Origin: Larix kaempferi
Taxonomy: Eukaryota; Streptophyta; Pinopsida; Pinales; Pinaceae
Direction: 5' to 3'
Assembly (NCBI GenBank): GCA_027924585.1
Contig: BSBM01000965.1
Coordinates: forward strand, 682,001-746,000
DNA length: 64,000 nucleotides
The first letter of the stretch is position 1; each line of letters begins with the position of its first letter. A program made the position numbers and the translations under genes. The notes beneath the pieces were generated by a model, which did not search any database, was not told the origin of the DNA, and saw nothing but the letters and a program-made list of their open reading frames with translations. Of the stretch, positions 47,353 to 60,762 are shown piece after piece.

Positions 47353-50300
47353 TTAAAAATTGGCAAAGGCAGAGAGAAATTCTTGCTCTGGTGCTAGCTG
47401 ATAATCTGGATCAGCGACAATTTGCGAAATTAATGCATCTTTCGAGATAGGCTTATGATACAGTCGCAGTCTGTGGCCATTAGCAAGTAATGGTATACGG
47501 TTTTCATCAATGGTCACCAGGCGAACAGTGTCGTTGTCGAATACCCTGTTGACCAAATATGGAACCAGCCATCTTGTACGTAATTTACCTTTAAAATCCT
47601 TCTTGAATCTGGAGTCGTATAATAGCGCCCAGTCTCCCTCACAGAAGATTTTCTTTTTAATAAATCGGTCATGCTAGTTGGATCTCTGTTGCTGAAGCAA
47701 CACAGTCTGGTCTACTGCAGCTAACCATTTTTCATCTAATTCGTTTAATTGATTCAATCTTCTCCTCTGGGATTCTGTTACATCCAGATTCATTTCTGTG
47801 GTTGTTTTCAGGGTTTTGATCTCAAACTCAATTGGAAAGATGGCACTCTTCCCATACACCAGATCATAGGGAGAAAACCCTGTGGTGTTGCGCAAAGTTG
47901 TGCGATATGCCCACAGTGCTTCTGGAAGCCTGTCAGCCCAATCCCTTCAATGGCTTTTAACTGTTTTGGTAAGGAGTTCTTCAATAACTTTATTAGTGCT
48001 TTCCACCTGACCATTGGCCTGGGGGTGGTAAGGTGAAGCCACCCTATGCTGCACATGATACTTCGGGAGCAAGGATTCAAATTGGTGTGAAATGAATTGT
48101 GGTCCCCCATCGGTAACTACTTCCTTTGGTACCCCAAAGCGGGTAAATATTTCATTGTACAGAAAATCAATCACCGCCTGGTCATTAGCCTTAGCCAAAG
48201 CTACAGCCTCTACCCATTTGGTCATGTAATCAGTGAAAACTAGAATGTAAACTTTCTGTCTGGAAGGAGGGCTGATAGGGCCAACAAAATCCAATGCCCA
48301 TCTATCAAATGGTTCAACTACTACTTGGGGCTGTAAAGGCATCTGATCTATTTTATTAGGCTGGCCCATCCTTTGGCAGCTGTCACAGGACTGAACATAC
48401 CTTTTAGCATCCCCGAACAAAGTCGACCAATAGTAGCCCATCTGCAGCGCTTTATGCCCTGTTATTTTATCTGCAAAGTGTCCCCCACAAGGTCCATCAT
48501 GACAGGCCTTCAGTATGTGAAAGATCTCATCTTCCCTTACACATCTCCTAATCTCAAGATCGGGCCCTGTGTAGAAGAGATGACCTTTGAGCCAACAATA
48601 CCTGGCACTTTGCTGAATAATTTTTCTCTTCTCTCGTTTAGACATGTGTGGCGGGAGCTTTCCTGCAACCAAATAATTAGCAACGTCTGCATACCAGGGT
48701 GAATGAGCTGAAAGTGCAAATAGATGTTCATCTGGAAAGGAATCCTCAACAGGCGAGCTATCATCACTGTTAGTAAAACAAGATAAAAAATCAGCAACAA
48801 AATTTTCTTTTCTAGGTTTATCTATAATGGTAATATCAAATTCCTGCAATAATAAGAGCCACCTGGTCACTTTGGCATTGGTAATAGGTTTATTCATTAA
48901 ATATTTAATGGCAGAGTGGTCAGTGTGCACAAATGTAGGATACCCAATAATGTAATGCCGAAATTTATTAATAGAGTAAACAATAGCAAGGAATTCTTTC
49001 TCAGTAACAGTATAATTAAGTTCAGCAGGGGCTAAGTTTTTACTAACATAATAGATGGCATAAGGTACTTGACCATTCTGTTGTCCTAGTACTACTCCAA
49101 TGGCGGTATCAGAAGCATCTGAAGAGATGTGGAAGGGTATAGTCCAATTAGGTCCCCTTAGGATAGGAGCTGTGTACAGCTTCTCCTTAAGCTTATCAAA
49201 CGCTGTCTGGCATGCTTCACTCCAAAAAAATCGTGCATCCTTCATTAACAAAGAAAACAAAGGAGAAGCAAGTTTGGAGAAGTTCTCTATAAACCTCCGA
49301 TAATATCCAGCATGTCCCAGAAAACTTCGCACCTCTTTCTGAGTTGAAGGAGTTGGTATATTTTTTATCACCTTAATTTTTGAAGGATCCACCTAAATGC
49401 CATCAGTAGAGATGAAATGTCCTAATACCACTCCCTCACTCATCATCATATGGCATTTTTCAGTGCTTAACGAGAGGTGAGCCTATTCACAGCAAATTAA
49501 AACCTTCTTTAAATTTTCCAGTGCTTCCTCAAAGTCCTTGCCATAGGGAGTAAAATCGTCCATAAAGACTTCCATGCTATCATTAACTAATTCAGAGAAT
49601 ATGCCAATTACAACTCTTTGAAACGTTGTTGGTGCATTACATAAACCAAAGGGAAGCACCCTGTAGGAAAACGTTCCCCAGGGGCAAGTGAAGGTGGTCT
49701 TATCCTGGTCCTCAGGAGCGATCTGAATTTGGTTGTACCCGCTGAACCCATCTAAGAAGGAGAAGAACTTCTTCCCTGATAGGGTATCAAGTACCTGGTC
49801 AATAAAGGGCAGAGGGAAATGATCCTTTTGCGTAGCTTTGTTCAGCTCCCTATAATCAACACAGACTCTCCATTTACCATTTTTCTTGGGCACAATTACG
49901 AGTGGGGAAACCCACTAACTATCTGAAATAGGATATATAAATCCTGCTTCCAAAAGTTTCTGGATTTCCTCCTTCACTATATCCCTCAGGTTGGGGTTCA
50001 TGCGTCGTTGAGGTTGACACACAGGCCGGGAGTCATTTTTAATGTAAATATGGTGGGTGCACAGATTAGAGGGGATACCCCTCATGTCTGTATACTCCCA
50101 GGCGAATGCCCCCTTATGTTCTTTCAAGAGACTGATTAGGCGCTTCTGTTCCTCTAAGGAGAGACTAGGGTTGATATTCAAAGTCTTTCCAGGTTCTACC
50201 TCAATAGGAATACTTTTTGAATTTTTCAAAACTGGGATTATGTTTGTGTCACCGACTAGTGCTTCTTTCGTAAGATTTTCTTGTTCTTCCTTACCAAGGG

Positions 50301-51018
50301 TAATGTTCAGGACTTGATAGACCTCTTTATCCACTGAAGCAGGTATGCTAATGAAATTACTGATAGCATCGTCTTCCGTTTCATTTTTAAAAGTTAAGGC
50401 CTTCCCTATTATTAATAGTGGCTGAACATCCTTCTCCTCCTCCTACTCTATCCAAAGGGAAGCTTCAGCCTCTAAACTTGGCCGAGCTAGAGGATATAGG
50501 GTGAGGTTTTTAATCTTTGTACCATCAGATATAGTCATAGACCCAGATCGACAGCTAATACAAGCATCAGCTGTGGCCAACCAAGGCCTCCCCAGGATCA
50601 ATGGATGTCCCCCCAGCTGCGATTTTGGTTGCAATATCAAAAAGTCAATAGGGTATTCCCATGAATCTACTGAGATGACAAGGTCGTCCAGAATCCCTTC
50701 GGGTCTAATGGTGGATCTGTCTGCCAATTCTAAAATGGTAGGAGTTGGCCTAAAATTAGTGAGTCCAAGCTTCCTTACAGTCTCAATTGTTATGACATTG
50801 ATCGTTGCTCCTAAGTCGACTAGTACGTTGGGTATCTGCGTTTGTCCTATATGTATAGTGACAGTAGGATTGGTAGGGTCGTCATACTTGGTCACAGGGG
50901 TTTTTCCTATTATTAAAGCAGATAAATTCCCTATGACATGAACAGTGGGAGGATCTCTAGGTTTCCTCCCTGGTTGCTTAGTGCACAGGTCTCGAACGGT
51001 TTTAGCATAAATAGGCAC
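47353..51018 (-). pseudogene. A2 pol: protease, reverse transcriptase, RNase H, integrase
   Basis: The whole pol runs in one frame from 51,018 to 47,353, broken only by in-frame stops (about 50,441, 49,913, 49,483, 49,394, 47,946 and 47,674). Protease: VDLGATINVI and HPLILGRPWLAT. RT: KNGKWRVCVDYRELNKATQK, FSFLDGFSGYNQ and FMDDF. RNase H: SSDASDTAIGVVLGQ and TEKEFLAIVYSINKF. Integrase: CDSCQRMG, WALDFVGP, VTDGGPQF and NGQVESTN, giving a complete DDE triad, followed by a C-terminal domain ending DYQLAPEQEFLSAFANF. At several stops A1 still has Gln, Arg or Glu. Confidence 0.95.
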
Positions 51019-51098
51019 ATCTTGAAGAGCTTGCAGAAGGGGGATTTTAACGTAAAGATTCTTTAACTCTCCTAGGAGGTTAAACTGAGGTTGCCCCC

Positions 51099-53441
51099 CT
51101 ATTTTTGGTAGCAGTAGTCTCCGGGGTATGGTGGTTTCCTTATCAACTGGGTAGGTTGCGTATTGTCCAATTTATTGTTTGATGTTTCAGCCGTCCCATC
51201 CAAGGGATGCTCAGCACCTTCAGTGATAGGAACTGTATCGGATGGATGCTGTGAACTCTCCCCTTCTTCATGCACAGAAGCTGGAACATCTTCTGTAATT
51301 ATGGGTTCTATTATCTTCCCAGATCGTAGACGAATATCATTGCAAGGTAAAGGGGAGAGAGAGTAGGCCGGCATATTGACAGTTTCCAACTGATGGACTG
51401 TTTTATTATTCGGGTTAGGATTAGGTTGGGCAGGTAGCTGAGGCTATATTGGTATATTAGGGACAGGATTATTCTGCAGCTGCAGCTGCAACTGCTGAGG
51501 TGGATATTGAGGGTATTGAGGAAATTGAGGGTATGGAGGAGAATCTGGTAACTGCTGAGGTGGAGGTGGTTGAGGAAACTGGTTCCCAAGAGGGAAGTTC
51601 CTCCATCCAGGAGACCATGACATAGGTTGATGTGGTGGCTGTGTCCAAGGACTCCATGAGTTATAATTTTGCATTGCAGGTTGGGAAGGATTCCACTGAG
51701 CATAATTTGAATGGAATTGTGTATTCACATTTTGCATGTTATTATTCCAATTGCTCCTATTATTCAAAAATGGAAATGAGTCCAGAGGCATACCTTGATT
51801 TCGCAGCTGCCAAGGTTTCTTCTGTGCAATGAAATAGGCTGATTCCACTTCTGGAGTTGATGCCTGCAGAACAGCCTTCACTTGGGGAAGTGAGGGGCAT
51901 TCTTTCGTGTCATGGTTCAGCTCACACAGATGACATACTTCTACTTTGTCAAGAGGGAATTCTTTCAGCGGATGATTCTTTCTACATCGGGGACAGAACA
52001 CACCTAGTGTGAGATCCTCCACTGCCTGTTTTTGTTTGGCCTTCAGGACATCAATCTCCGAAGAGATGGAGCTCATCATTTCTGTTTTAAAATTTTCAAG
52101 GAGATTTCCTATCTCTGAACGGGTAGCTCCTCCATTGGATGAATTCTGAGTTCTGTCGAAGACATCATGTTCCAGCTTATCCCGTTTATCCTGCTTATTA
52201 TTCCTGGAAGATCCCCTGGAGTATCTCTTACATAATTCCACAATCGTCTCAAAAGGTTCTTTGGAGATATCTCCCTTTCCTAACAGATTTAACATGTCTA
52301 AACAATCATCCCTGATCCCTCGAAGCAAGATTATCTTGAGCATGTCCAGTCCCATGTTCGTCTGCCCGGCTCTTTGCACATTGTACAACAGCCTTTCTAC
52401 AAAATCCTCCAGACTTTCATCCTCCTTCTGCACCATTTTGACTAATTCCTCTCTTTTGTCCCTGGTGTTGCAATATTCTTGTTATTTCTCCAGGAATACT
52501 TGCTTCATCTTATTCCAATTAGCAACAGTTCCTCCCCCAAGGCTCATGAACCATCGTAATGTATTGTCCTTCAGGGTGGCGGGAAAAAGTTTCATCTTTT
52601 GGGCATCTGTGACATAATCATAGCTGTGACAGAGGATATCAAATTCAAAAAGGAATTCGTCTAGATCTTCTGCTGCCCTGCCATGGAAGCGAGGCAACAC
52701 CGATGGTGAGATGTTCTTCATAGGAGTTGTCCCTTCTGGCTGCTGAATTGGAAATTGTAATGTAGCCGTAGTTCCTTCTGGCAGGGAGTAATTTTCATGA
52801 TGGTATTCTACCACTGCCTCTTCCTCTTCGATCTCATGTCTGTTACTCATCTTCTCTAATGTATCATCTTCTTCGTTCGTTCCTGCGTTCTTTTCCTTGT
52901 TTGTAACAGCTGCGTATTCTTTAGTTGGAACAACTGCATATTCCTCAGTTGTAACAGCTGTGTATTCTTCAGTTGTAACAGCTGCGTATTCTTTAGTTGG
53001 AACAACTGCGTATTCCTCAGTTGTAACAGCTGTGTATTCTTCAGTTGTAACAGTTGCGTATTCCTCAGTTGTAACAGTTGCGTATTCTTCAGTTGTAACA
53101 GCTGCATATTCCTCAGTTTTAACAGTTGCGTATTCTTTAGTTGTAACAGCTGCGTCGGCTGTACTTTCCTTAGCAGGGGTATATGAGGAAGTCGCGGCTG
53201 CTCATGTATTCTCCACCGTGGATCTTGACGCTGGCGCCCCAGGAGCAGCAGGGTTTCTTCTGATAGGAGTTTCTTGCTAACAAGCCCTGGTAGATGAACC
53301 AGTTCTGTCAACAAGATCGTCGATGAATGTTCGTCTGCCCAATGGTGGTCCCCGACCACGACCCGAACCACCTACGTGGTTAGTATTTTGTGGGGTTTTG
53401 GGGGTTTGGAGGTGATCGCATTTTACCCTCCTCGTGTTCAT
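51099..53441 (-). pseudogene. A2 gag with octapeptide repeats
   Basis: One frame from an ATG at 53,441 (MNTRRVKCDH) to 51,099, with stops at about 53,280, 53,200, 52,482 and 51,442. The N-terminal third has about ten copies of an eight-residue repeat of the form TTEEYAAV (52,902-53,155). The gag core follows (MKNISPSVLPRFHGRAAEDL, KREELVKMVQKEDESLEDFV), then the zinc knuckle CHLCELNHDTKEC (CX2CX3HX4C) and a Gln/Pro/Asn-rich tail. The pol frame begins about 80 bases downstream in a different frame. The repeat is absent from A1. Confidence 0.9.
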
Positions 53442-53529
53442 GTGAAGCAGATCATTTCAACAAAGAAGAGACTGACTAGAAACAAGTATCAGATGCAACT
53501 AATGATTAGTGTTTAATTTTTATCCTTCC

Positions 53530-53547
53530 TCGGCAACGACGCCAAAA
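53530..53547 (-). other. primer binding site of A2 (tRNA-Asp type)
   Basis: The minus strand reads TTTTGGCGTCGTTGCCG directly after the LTR end, matching the A1 site with one difference and fitting a tRNA-Asp primer, as usual for Athila. Confidence 0.85.
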
Positions 53548-55004
53548 TGTCGAGCACCCTATATGCAGATAAATTGTTATCAACACACAAAGCATACGAG
53601 ATTTATTGTCAACCCGAGAAAGTCTTTTTATTTCAAAGGATAAATGCACAATCTATGCTTAAACACCAGATCACTATCATTGAATACTTTTATCTCCTAA
53701 CAGATATGTTCATCCCAAGGAGCTGTGTAATCCCAGTTACTGTTCAAATACTATAAATTCAATTCCTTTCTACCATGCATCAACAAGAAATAAAATAAGC
53801 TTCAAGACAATTGTAGATAACAAGAAATCATATTCACATCCTAGAACAAGTAACTCACGTCTTCAATCTAATCACTCTTGAAAACCATAAGCAGAAACTG
53901 AATATTAATCTAGAAATTCAATTGCAAAGGATTGAGTTCAACTATTCTAAGAAATTGAATTGCAGAAATGAAAATCAATAATCATAATACGAAAGATAAA
54001 TTGTAAAAGGCTCATGGGATCACAACTTAACTGCAAGATGAACAAGGCTGTGTACAACTGTCAAATGAAATGCATGAAGAAAGTTCCTACTCAGTCGACT
54101 GTTGCTCTTCACCATTTACCAATCTCAAGGAAATATAATACTGAAAATTCATGTCACACTTACTACTGCTATGTAGAAGGGAAATATCATAAATAAAACA
54201 TCACACAACAACAAATTCTAAATCCTATTTTAACTCAGCAATCTCTGTGGAAGACGGGCCCAGCCTTCACACAGAGATGCTGGCTGAACAACGCAAGTTC
54301 CTTTAAATCAAGGGTAACTCCTTATATTAACAGAAGAATGATTACACAGTTTCTTTCGCTGCTAATGCAATGAATTAATTGTCTGTTGTTCAACCCCCTG
54401 GGTCGAGGCAGCTCCCCATATTTATACATACAAATCATAACATCCAATCCTAATAACGGGCAGCCATGAATATCTCTGATCTTCAAGTGCCCTAAATAAC
54501 TAGCTGTTACAATACGTGGCAGAGTAAAGACATAAAAATATGAGAAAGCTGTCGATTGGCCCAGGAGTGACGATCCTTCCAGATCACAACTAGACTCGAG
54601 CAGCAACATACTCAAGATAGCGCATTCTGTTACAGCTTCCTTGTCACAGCTCCACCTAGGACGTTGTATTGGAACTATGTGCCTTAATTGAAGATCCGAG
54701 CCCCGAGGATCCTTTTTAAGCAACGAACATCCCTTCTTTCAAGACTTGTTCAGCCCCACCTTCATGCAGTCCACTTATCTCAAACTACCTTCATAAATAA
54801 TAACATGTTAGCACAATTAAGAGATACATAGCTTTAATTATCACAATCATAAGCATTAATAATTTAAAGCAATGATCGATCATACCTTGGCAATTTGGGG
54901 GAATAACGTAAGGACACAGGTCTGATTATCATGATAAATGGTGTAAGACAGGGGCAGGAAAGAGGATTAAAGATGATTAAAAAGGGCCAATTCTGGGCTC
55001 AACA
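53548..55004 (-). repeat. 5' LTR of A2
   Basis: Bounded by TGTCGAGCACC and GGGCTCAACA, about 1,457 bp. It shares the opening CACCCTATATG and the general layout with the A1 LTR but is clearly a different subfamily. A minus-strand TATAAATA lies at 54,419-54,426. TGTTACAGCT (54,628) and TGTCACAGCT (54,642) occur as in A1. No second copy is present, so the element is truncated. Confidence 0.85.
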
Positions 55005-55028
55005 ATTCCCATCACATAAATTCAGGAT

Positions 55029-55700
55029 TAAGGGGGGGTGTTGGAACATTTAAAAAACCCACTATGTCATTCTAGACTTAGGATAAAATTAATTAATCAT
55101 TTATGATTAATTTCTTGAGTTTTGACTAGGTAGAATAGGCCAGTTTTGTCTTTTAGTGGACCACATGCTATCGTCATTCAAAAAAAAGAATTTGGATAGA
55201 TTATGGATACGATTTCCTTGGATTCTATCTATTTTTATTCCGTTCCTGAATTAGAAAGACACTATCCTGATTTAGTTAGCTTTGTCTTGTTTTTTCTACT
55301 TTCTAGTGGAAAGATAAATCTAGTTGAATTGGAATCTTTTGCCACTTGACCAATTCAAACTCCACATCATATCTAACCTTCTAAAGCCGTAAATACATCT
55401 TATTTACCTCACTCATGAGCTTCCATACCACACTTACTAAATTTGTGAGCCTCTAGGACAGTTTTGGAAACTACTTTTGCTACCTAGGGGTTTTTTTGTC
55501 TCTTCTAAGTATTTTCCTTTTGCTCTTTCTAGATTCCCTCAAAGGAATTCGATTTTCTCCATGGAGGATGTATTATATATTGTTATTATATCAATGAATA
55601 ATATACAGAGTGATTTCCATAATTTATCTTCTCTATTCTTCTTCTCTCATTGTGTAAAATATTCCATGGTGAAATTGTCTTATGAATCTAGTTCCTAGTA
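55029..55700 (+). repeat. polypurine tract and 3' LTR of another retrotransposon (copia-like)
   Basis: TAAGGGGGGG (55,029-55,038) is immediately followed by TGTTGGAAC, the layout of a plus-strand polypurine tract and LTR start. The LTR probably ends near 55,700, where I cannot fix the boundary. The tract is only ~25 bp from the A2 LTR end, so A2 may have inserted just upstream of this LTR. The rest of this element is not in the window. Confidence 0.5.
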
Positions 55701-55855
55701 ATTGAAAATCTCACAATTGCTAGAGAAATTCCACCACACACAGGAGGAAAAGCATTATTCTAGATTTGATACCAAAATGAAGGGGATGGGGGTAGTTTAC
55801 AACCTCACAAAATACGTGGACACGAAAGAAATTACATGCAAATACACAACAAAAG

Positions 55856-55856
<1 letters not shown>

Positions 55857-55943
<87 letters not shown>
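55857..55943. repeat. compound microsatellite (CT)n(AT)n
   Basis: About 17 CT units are followed without interruption by about 26 AT units. The apparent Ser/Leu/Ile/Tyr-rich peptide across it is an artefact. 55,944-56,984 holds no gene that I can support. Confidence 0.95.
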
Positions 55944-55946
<3 letters not shown>

Positions 55947-56989
55947 ATAACTAGAAAAAGTGTTGGACCCTTAATCTCGTGACATGTGGAAGAAAAACTC
56001 TTTTATTTTTGTTTAAGTTTGCATGCATGCATTTTTTTATGTGGAAGTGTAATTTTGTGTGAAACTCTAGAAAGGTAATCAAGCGATAAAAAGAGTTGAG
56101 AAGGAAAAATGGGGCACATAAAGTGATTGTGAGAAGCAAGAAGAGTCGTGAAAAAAAGATAGGCTCGGTGCATGAGAAAGGGTGAACTTATAAGGAGAGG
56201 AGGGCGTAGCTACATACAGAGAGAGGGGTGCACATTTGAGGAGAGTGGGGGAAAACTGCATATGAGGTAGAGAGAGCATTCATTGGAGGAAGATACTGCG
56301 CCTGAGAGAGATTGGACTCATCAGCAGAGGACTCATAGATTGAGTAAATAGAGAGGTGGCACACTTTTGTGATTGAAATAAATACCTAATCCGAATTTGA
56401 ATCAAAACCTATCTATGACAAATGTCCTAAATATCTCCTTAAGCAATGCATCAACGAGAAAAACTAATGATTAAGAAATCAATGTGTCTTTGATAATTTT
56501 TTTTTATTTTAAAGAATATATTAAATGCATTAATCATAATTGACCAATCATAAGTAAGTAGTGGGATAGGTAAATTAATGGATTGATATTTAAAGACTAC
56601 ATTTGGGATTCTGATAAATATTATAATCTCATTAGGACTAACATGTCTAGTTTGCATTTATTTTTATCTGCTTGAATTAGGTCTAACATATATCTTTTCA
56701 TTATTTTGTGATAAAACCCATCTTTATTTCAGGAACTCAATCCAAAATATTTGACAATTATAATGATCAAAATGATAATATTCATAACATCATTGATGAA
56801 TTCCTCTACAATAAATGGCACCAACCTATTGCAGCTGCAACCTCTCCCCCAAATTTTTCCTAAAATTTTATTCCCCTGCCTTCTTTTTAAATTTTGGATG
56901 GATTATTAGATTTCATATTATTTTTATCCTTTAGATTTCAAAACATTTGTAATTTCAGTTGCCTTAGAAAATGTTTAACACTTAGAAAA

Positions 56990-58501
56990 TGTTGGGCGAG
57001 GCCAAAGTTGGCATAGTTTTGGTGAAGTGAAGTTCAAGTTGGCGCAGTTTTGATAAAGTGAAGTTCAAGATTGGTGCATTTTTTTCAAAGCATAGCTCAA
57101 GCACAATAGTTTTGAGGTAGAAGTACGAACTCGGTGAGGCTTGGTACTGGCCTATTTTGGGGAAAAGAAACTATGTGATTCCCGGGAACAAGGTATGGAG
57201 CGACATGAAGATGGAGGATAGGGGTCTTCTTCCTTAGTAAAGGCAGAAGTGCAAAGGAAGTCTAGAGTAGTTGGAGAAGTTAAAGAAGAATCGTCGGCCT
57301 GATAGCTACAAGAACAACGTTGATGAGGCGAGAAGTGCAAATAACGCACCAGGGTACAATCAATGCTGCGCAGTCAGAGAAAGTGGCTATTAGAAAGACG
57401 TCAGAGCCTATGAAGTGGCACAGAGGACGACCAAGGACAAGTGAAGTAGCTGATAATTTATGGCAAAGCATGGTTAGAGGGGTAACCGCACCGTCTTGGG
57501 GGGTTAAGGGTACTATGGGGTTTCGGCCCATAGTTATTGTAAAGATGTGACCTTCGGGAACAATCTATAAAAGGGGAAATTTTACATAGGGAAGGGTTAG
57601 ATCTTGTTAGGCGAGAATAGATATTGAAGAAATTATTGTAAGATTTGTGCTAAGAGATATCTAAGAGAAAAAGGCTCTGAAACTGTGTGCGCAGAGGCCT
57701 ATTGTAGAGAAGAGTCTGCAACTGTATGCGTAGACTAGAACTGTTAACCCTTCCCATTAATAGAAACAACAATTCCCATGGATGTATCTCCCATCCAGGG
57801 GGTGAACCACGTAAATACCTGAGTCATGTGATTGCATCTATGTGATTGTTTGATGTTTATGAATGTTATGCTTGAATATGTGTTTCCATGTGTATGATGA
57901 TGAGAATAATATGCTAAGTGTGAATGAATGGGAACGGAAATGATATGTTAAGTTTAAGAACCTGCATGAACATTGTGAAGTTGTCTTGAATATGCTAAAT
58001 GTGCAATTTTCTGGTTATAATAGTAGTTGCGTAGTTGAAGGAATAACAGTAATTCAACGAAGTCTATATTGTTAGAAATGTGAAGTGCGTAGCCACGTAT
58101 TTGCACTATTATAATGTGGTAAATTGCATAGATTTAAGTAAATGAGAAGTAGCACTATTCAACACAGCCTATAGTGAGTGTGGCTTTCTGGAAGTGCAGT
58201 CCATAGTTGCATTGTTGTAGTGCAATGTGGGTAACTACCGCTAGTTCCCAGTCCCGAAGTGTGTTGTTGTATTAGAAGTGGATGCGAAGTAAGTGTGACT
58301 TCGCTCAAAGGACCTGTTCTCTATCCGTGCATCACCGGGTTATAGAAAATTTCTTCTGTAGCCGCCCCATAACTTCACCTCGGGTGAGACCTCAGTCTAT
58401 TCACAGAATGTTGCCGAAAGGGCCGATCAAAAGAGGGTTTGTTGGGTCTCTGAACTACGTAGAACCCGGATCAGTCAAAGAACAATTAAAGCAGTCCAAC
58501 A
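56990..58501 (+). repeat. 5' LTR of the Gag-only element
   Basis: Direct repeat of 60,763-62,276, with many scattered substitutions, so the insertion is not recent. TATAAAAG at 57,566-57,573 lies in a promoter-like context (CCTTCGGGAACAATC before it) shared by both LTRs. Confidence 0.93.
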
Positions 58502-58579
58502 AATGGTTATGTTTCCACGCTTGAACTGGTGATGTGTTTTAATAACTGGAATCTTGAGAGGACAAATATATAGAACTGG

Positions 58580-60750
58580 GTGGCTAAGACAGAAACGAAG
58601 TTTGTGAAGAAAGAAAACATACATCTATGCTTATCTACGGAAGAGTTGTTGCAGAAATACCTATTTGCTGGCATACAAAAAATCTTCTTCGCATTTTTCA
58701 GTAAGGAGCTACATGAGTGGATATCACAACTTGCAAAGCGCAATTTTTTTTTTCAGGATGGAGAACCTACAGATTGGCCTCCAAAACTTATTCAAAAGCT
58801 TAAAGAGGTTGATAGCCCAATTTCAAGAGCAGTAGACTTTTGGCTGAATAGCATACTAGAAGGATATGTTATAGAATTTGTTGTGGACACTCTGAAGTCT
58901 TACGGTGAAGCAGAAGGAGATTTATTCAAAGGATTCAGAGGTAAGTACATGAAAAATCTGAGTTTATACATTAAAATGTTGTTAGCAGAAAAAGGTGTCT
59001 TGAGAGTGCAATAAAAATCCTAAGAATTTGAGTCTGTAATGTTCAGTAACACAGATAGTGACACTAAGGAAAATATTTATACGTTGTGAAGTGGCAAAAG
59101 TTATAATCCTAGTACTAGAAAGAGGTCTCACGAATCCAAACCTCGCATACACCTAGAAACTGAGTTAGGTGGTGATAGAAAGTCATATCAATGTGAGTTT
59201 GATAGTGAAACAGATCCTAGAAGGTTTACCTATCAGCCTATCACTTCACATAAACCTCCAGTTGATGGAAGGAATACTACTAGTTCACAGAAGTCATGTG
59301 GAATGTTAAGGAAGTTCAGGATGATTCTATTAGACAAGCTCAGTTAGTTACTACATTTAGAGATAGAGCTCTAACATGGCTCATGAAGTATTATGTTGGA
59401 TAGAACAGAACACGAGTAGATATCGTAACTACGTTGATAAGAGAGTTCAAGAAACCCAAGTCAGAATATCAGTGCATTATAGAGCTAAAGGAAATCAAAC
59501 AAAAGCCTAATGAGACTGTATGGGAATTTGATTAGAACTTTAAAGCATTATTAGATCAAGTAAGTTTCGACATAGCACCGCAACAACATCAAGAATGGTT
59601 CATAGCTGCGTTGTTCCCCCATATCATATTACCACTCATGAAATAGAAAGTAGCATCACAAACAGAGGCATTAGAAATTGCAATGAATCTAGAGGCTTCT
59701 CCCATAGGAGAAACTAGCACAGGGATGGTACATATACAAACCCATCTAGCAAATTTGACATTGCAGTTGCATGATATAAAAAAGGGTAAAGAAACCAAAG
59801 AAGAGGTTTGGTGTACTAAATGCAAAGGAGAAGGACATTCCAAGGAACACTGCCCTATGTACCGATATTACATTGCTAGTGGAGCACCAAACCCATTGAA
59901 TCAACAACAAGGTCCATGGTGTGAAATTTGCCGATGTAGAGGACATCGCCCAGAAGAATGTTACCTACTTCAGAAATATGTGAACACACCTAATAATCTG
60001 TACTGTACATTCTGTAAGTAAGTTGCCCATGATGATAGCAACTGTAGAGCATATGATCTCATGATAGAGAGAAAACATGATGTCTATAGAGTTCAAGGAG
60101 AAACGTAGAATAATAATGAAAATGCGCAATATGATCAAGGCACATACAAAGGACGTGGTGGACTCAAAGGAAGAAGACAAAACACTGGACAATAGGGAAG
60201 AGGAAGAGGTCATATTGTATGCTATAACTACACTCAACCTGTACATCTAGCAAGATATTGTCACAACTCTTGTACTACTTGTAAATATTGTAAGTCATTT
60301 GACCATGTCATTGAGGCATGTCCTATTTTGCAAGAAAAAATGCAAGAAAGAAGACGAGAAGCACATAATCAAAACATACAGATGATCACAGCTGAAGAAC
60401 GAAACAAAGATCGCAACATCCATGTTGTGGCATGAAGCGGAGCTACGACAAGTCAAGATCAGAAAACTTAAGCTTCAACTTCTGAGGACCACACCACGCA
60501 ACAAAACCCTACGGAAGGGGCTTGGACAAGAAAAGTGACTAGAAAAATGCCTTCCTTCAACCTTAATAAAGAAAAAGAATCCATCTCACAGGAGATGTTG
60601 GAGACTGTTGAGAAGTTCAAGCAGGAGACAAAGGCAACAATTTCAAGGCTAAGTGAAACTCTTCAGGACTTCACTACAAGATTGAGTGCCCCAGCGGATG
60701 GGAAGTTGAATCCTCCCAGCAGAAGTGTATCGGGAACAACCCATGAGTGA
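58580..60750 (+). pseudogene. Gag with five CCHC-type knuckles, broken by stops
   Basis: An intact N-terminal stretch (58,580-59,014, MAKTETKFVK) precedes a decayed segment. The gag core is recognisable at about 59,310-59,680 (KPKSEYQCIIELKEIKQKPN, QHQEWFIAALFPHIILPLMK) with several in-frame stops. Then come knuckles CTKCKGEGHSKEHC and CEICRCRGHRPEEC, a third split by a TAA (CTFCK, then VAHDDSNC), a fourth whose second Cys is now Tyr (CYNYTQPVHLARYC), and a fifth (CKYCKSFDHVIEAC). A coiled C-terminus (60,535-60,750) ends just before the 3' LTR. Several zinc knuckles suggest strong RNA binding; no enzymatic domain follows. Confidence 0.85.
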
Positions 60751-60762
60751 GTGTTAGGGTCC

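Noticed and set aside
52856-53371. Minus-strand 171-residue open frame full of Gln-Leu-Leu repeats
   Set aside because: It is an alternative-frame reading of the gag octapeptide repeat; the TTEEYAAV frame joins the gag core.
55702-55944. 80-residue open frame ending in Ser-Leu and Ile-Tyr runs
   Set aside because: It is produced by the (CT)n(AT)n microsatellite.
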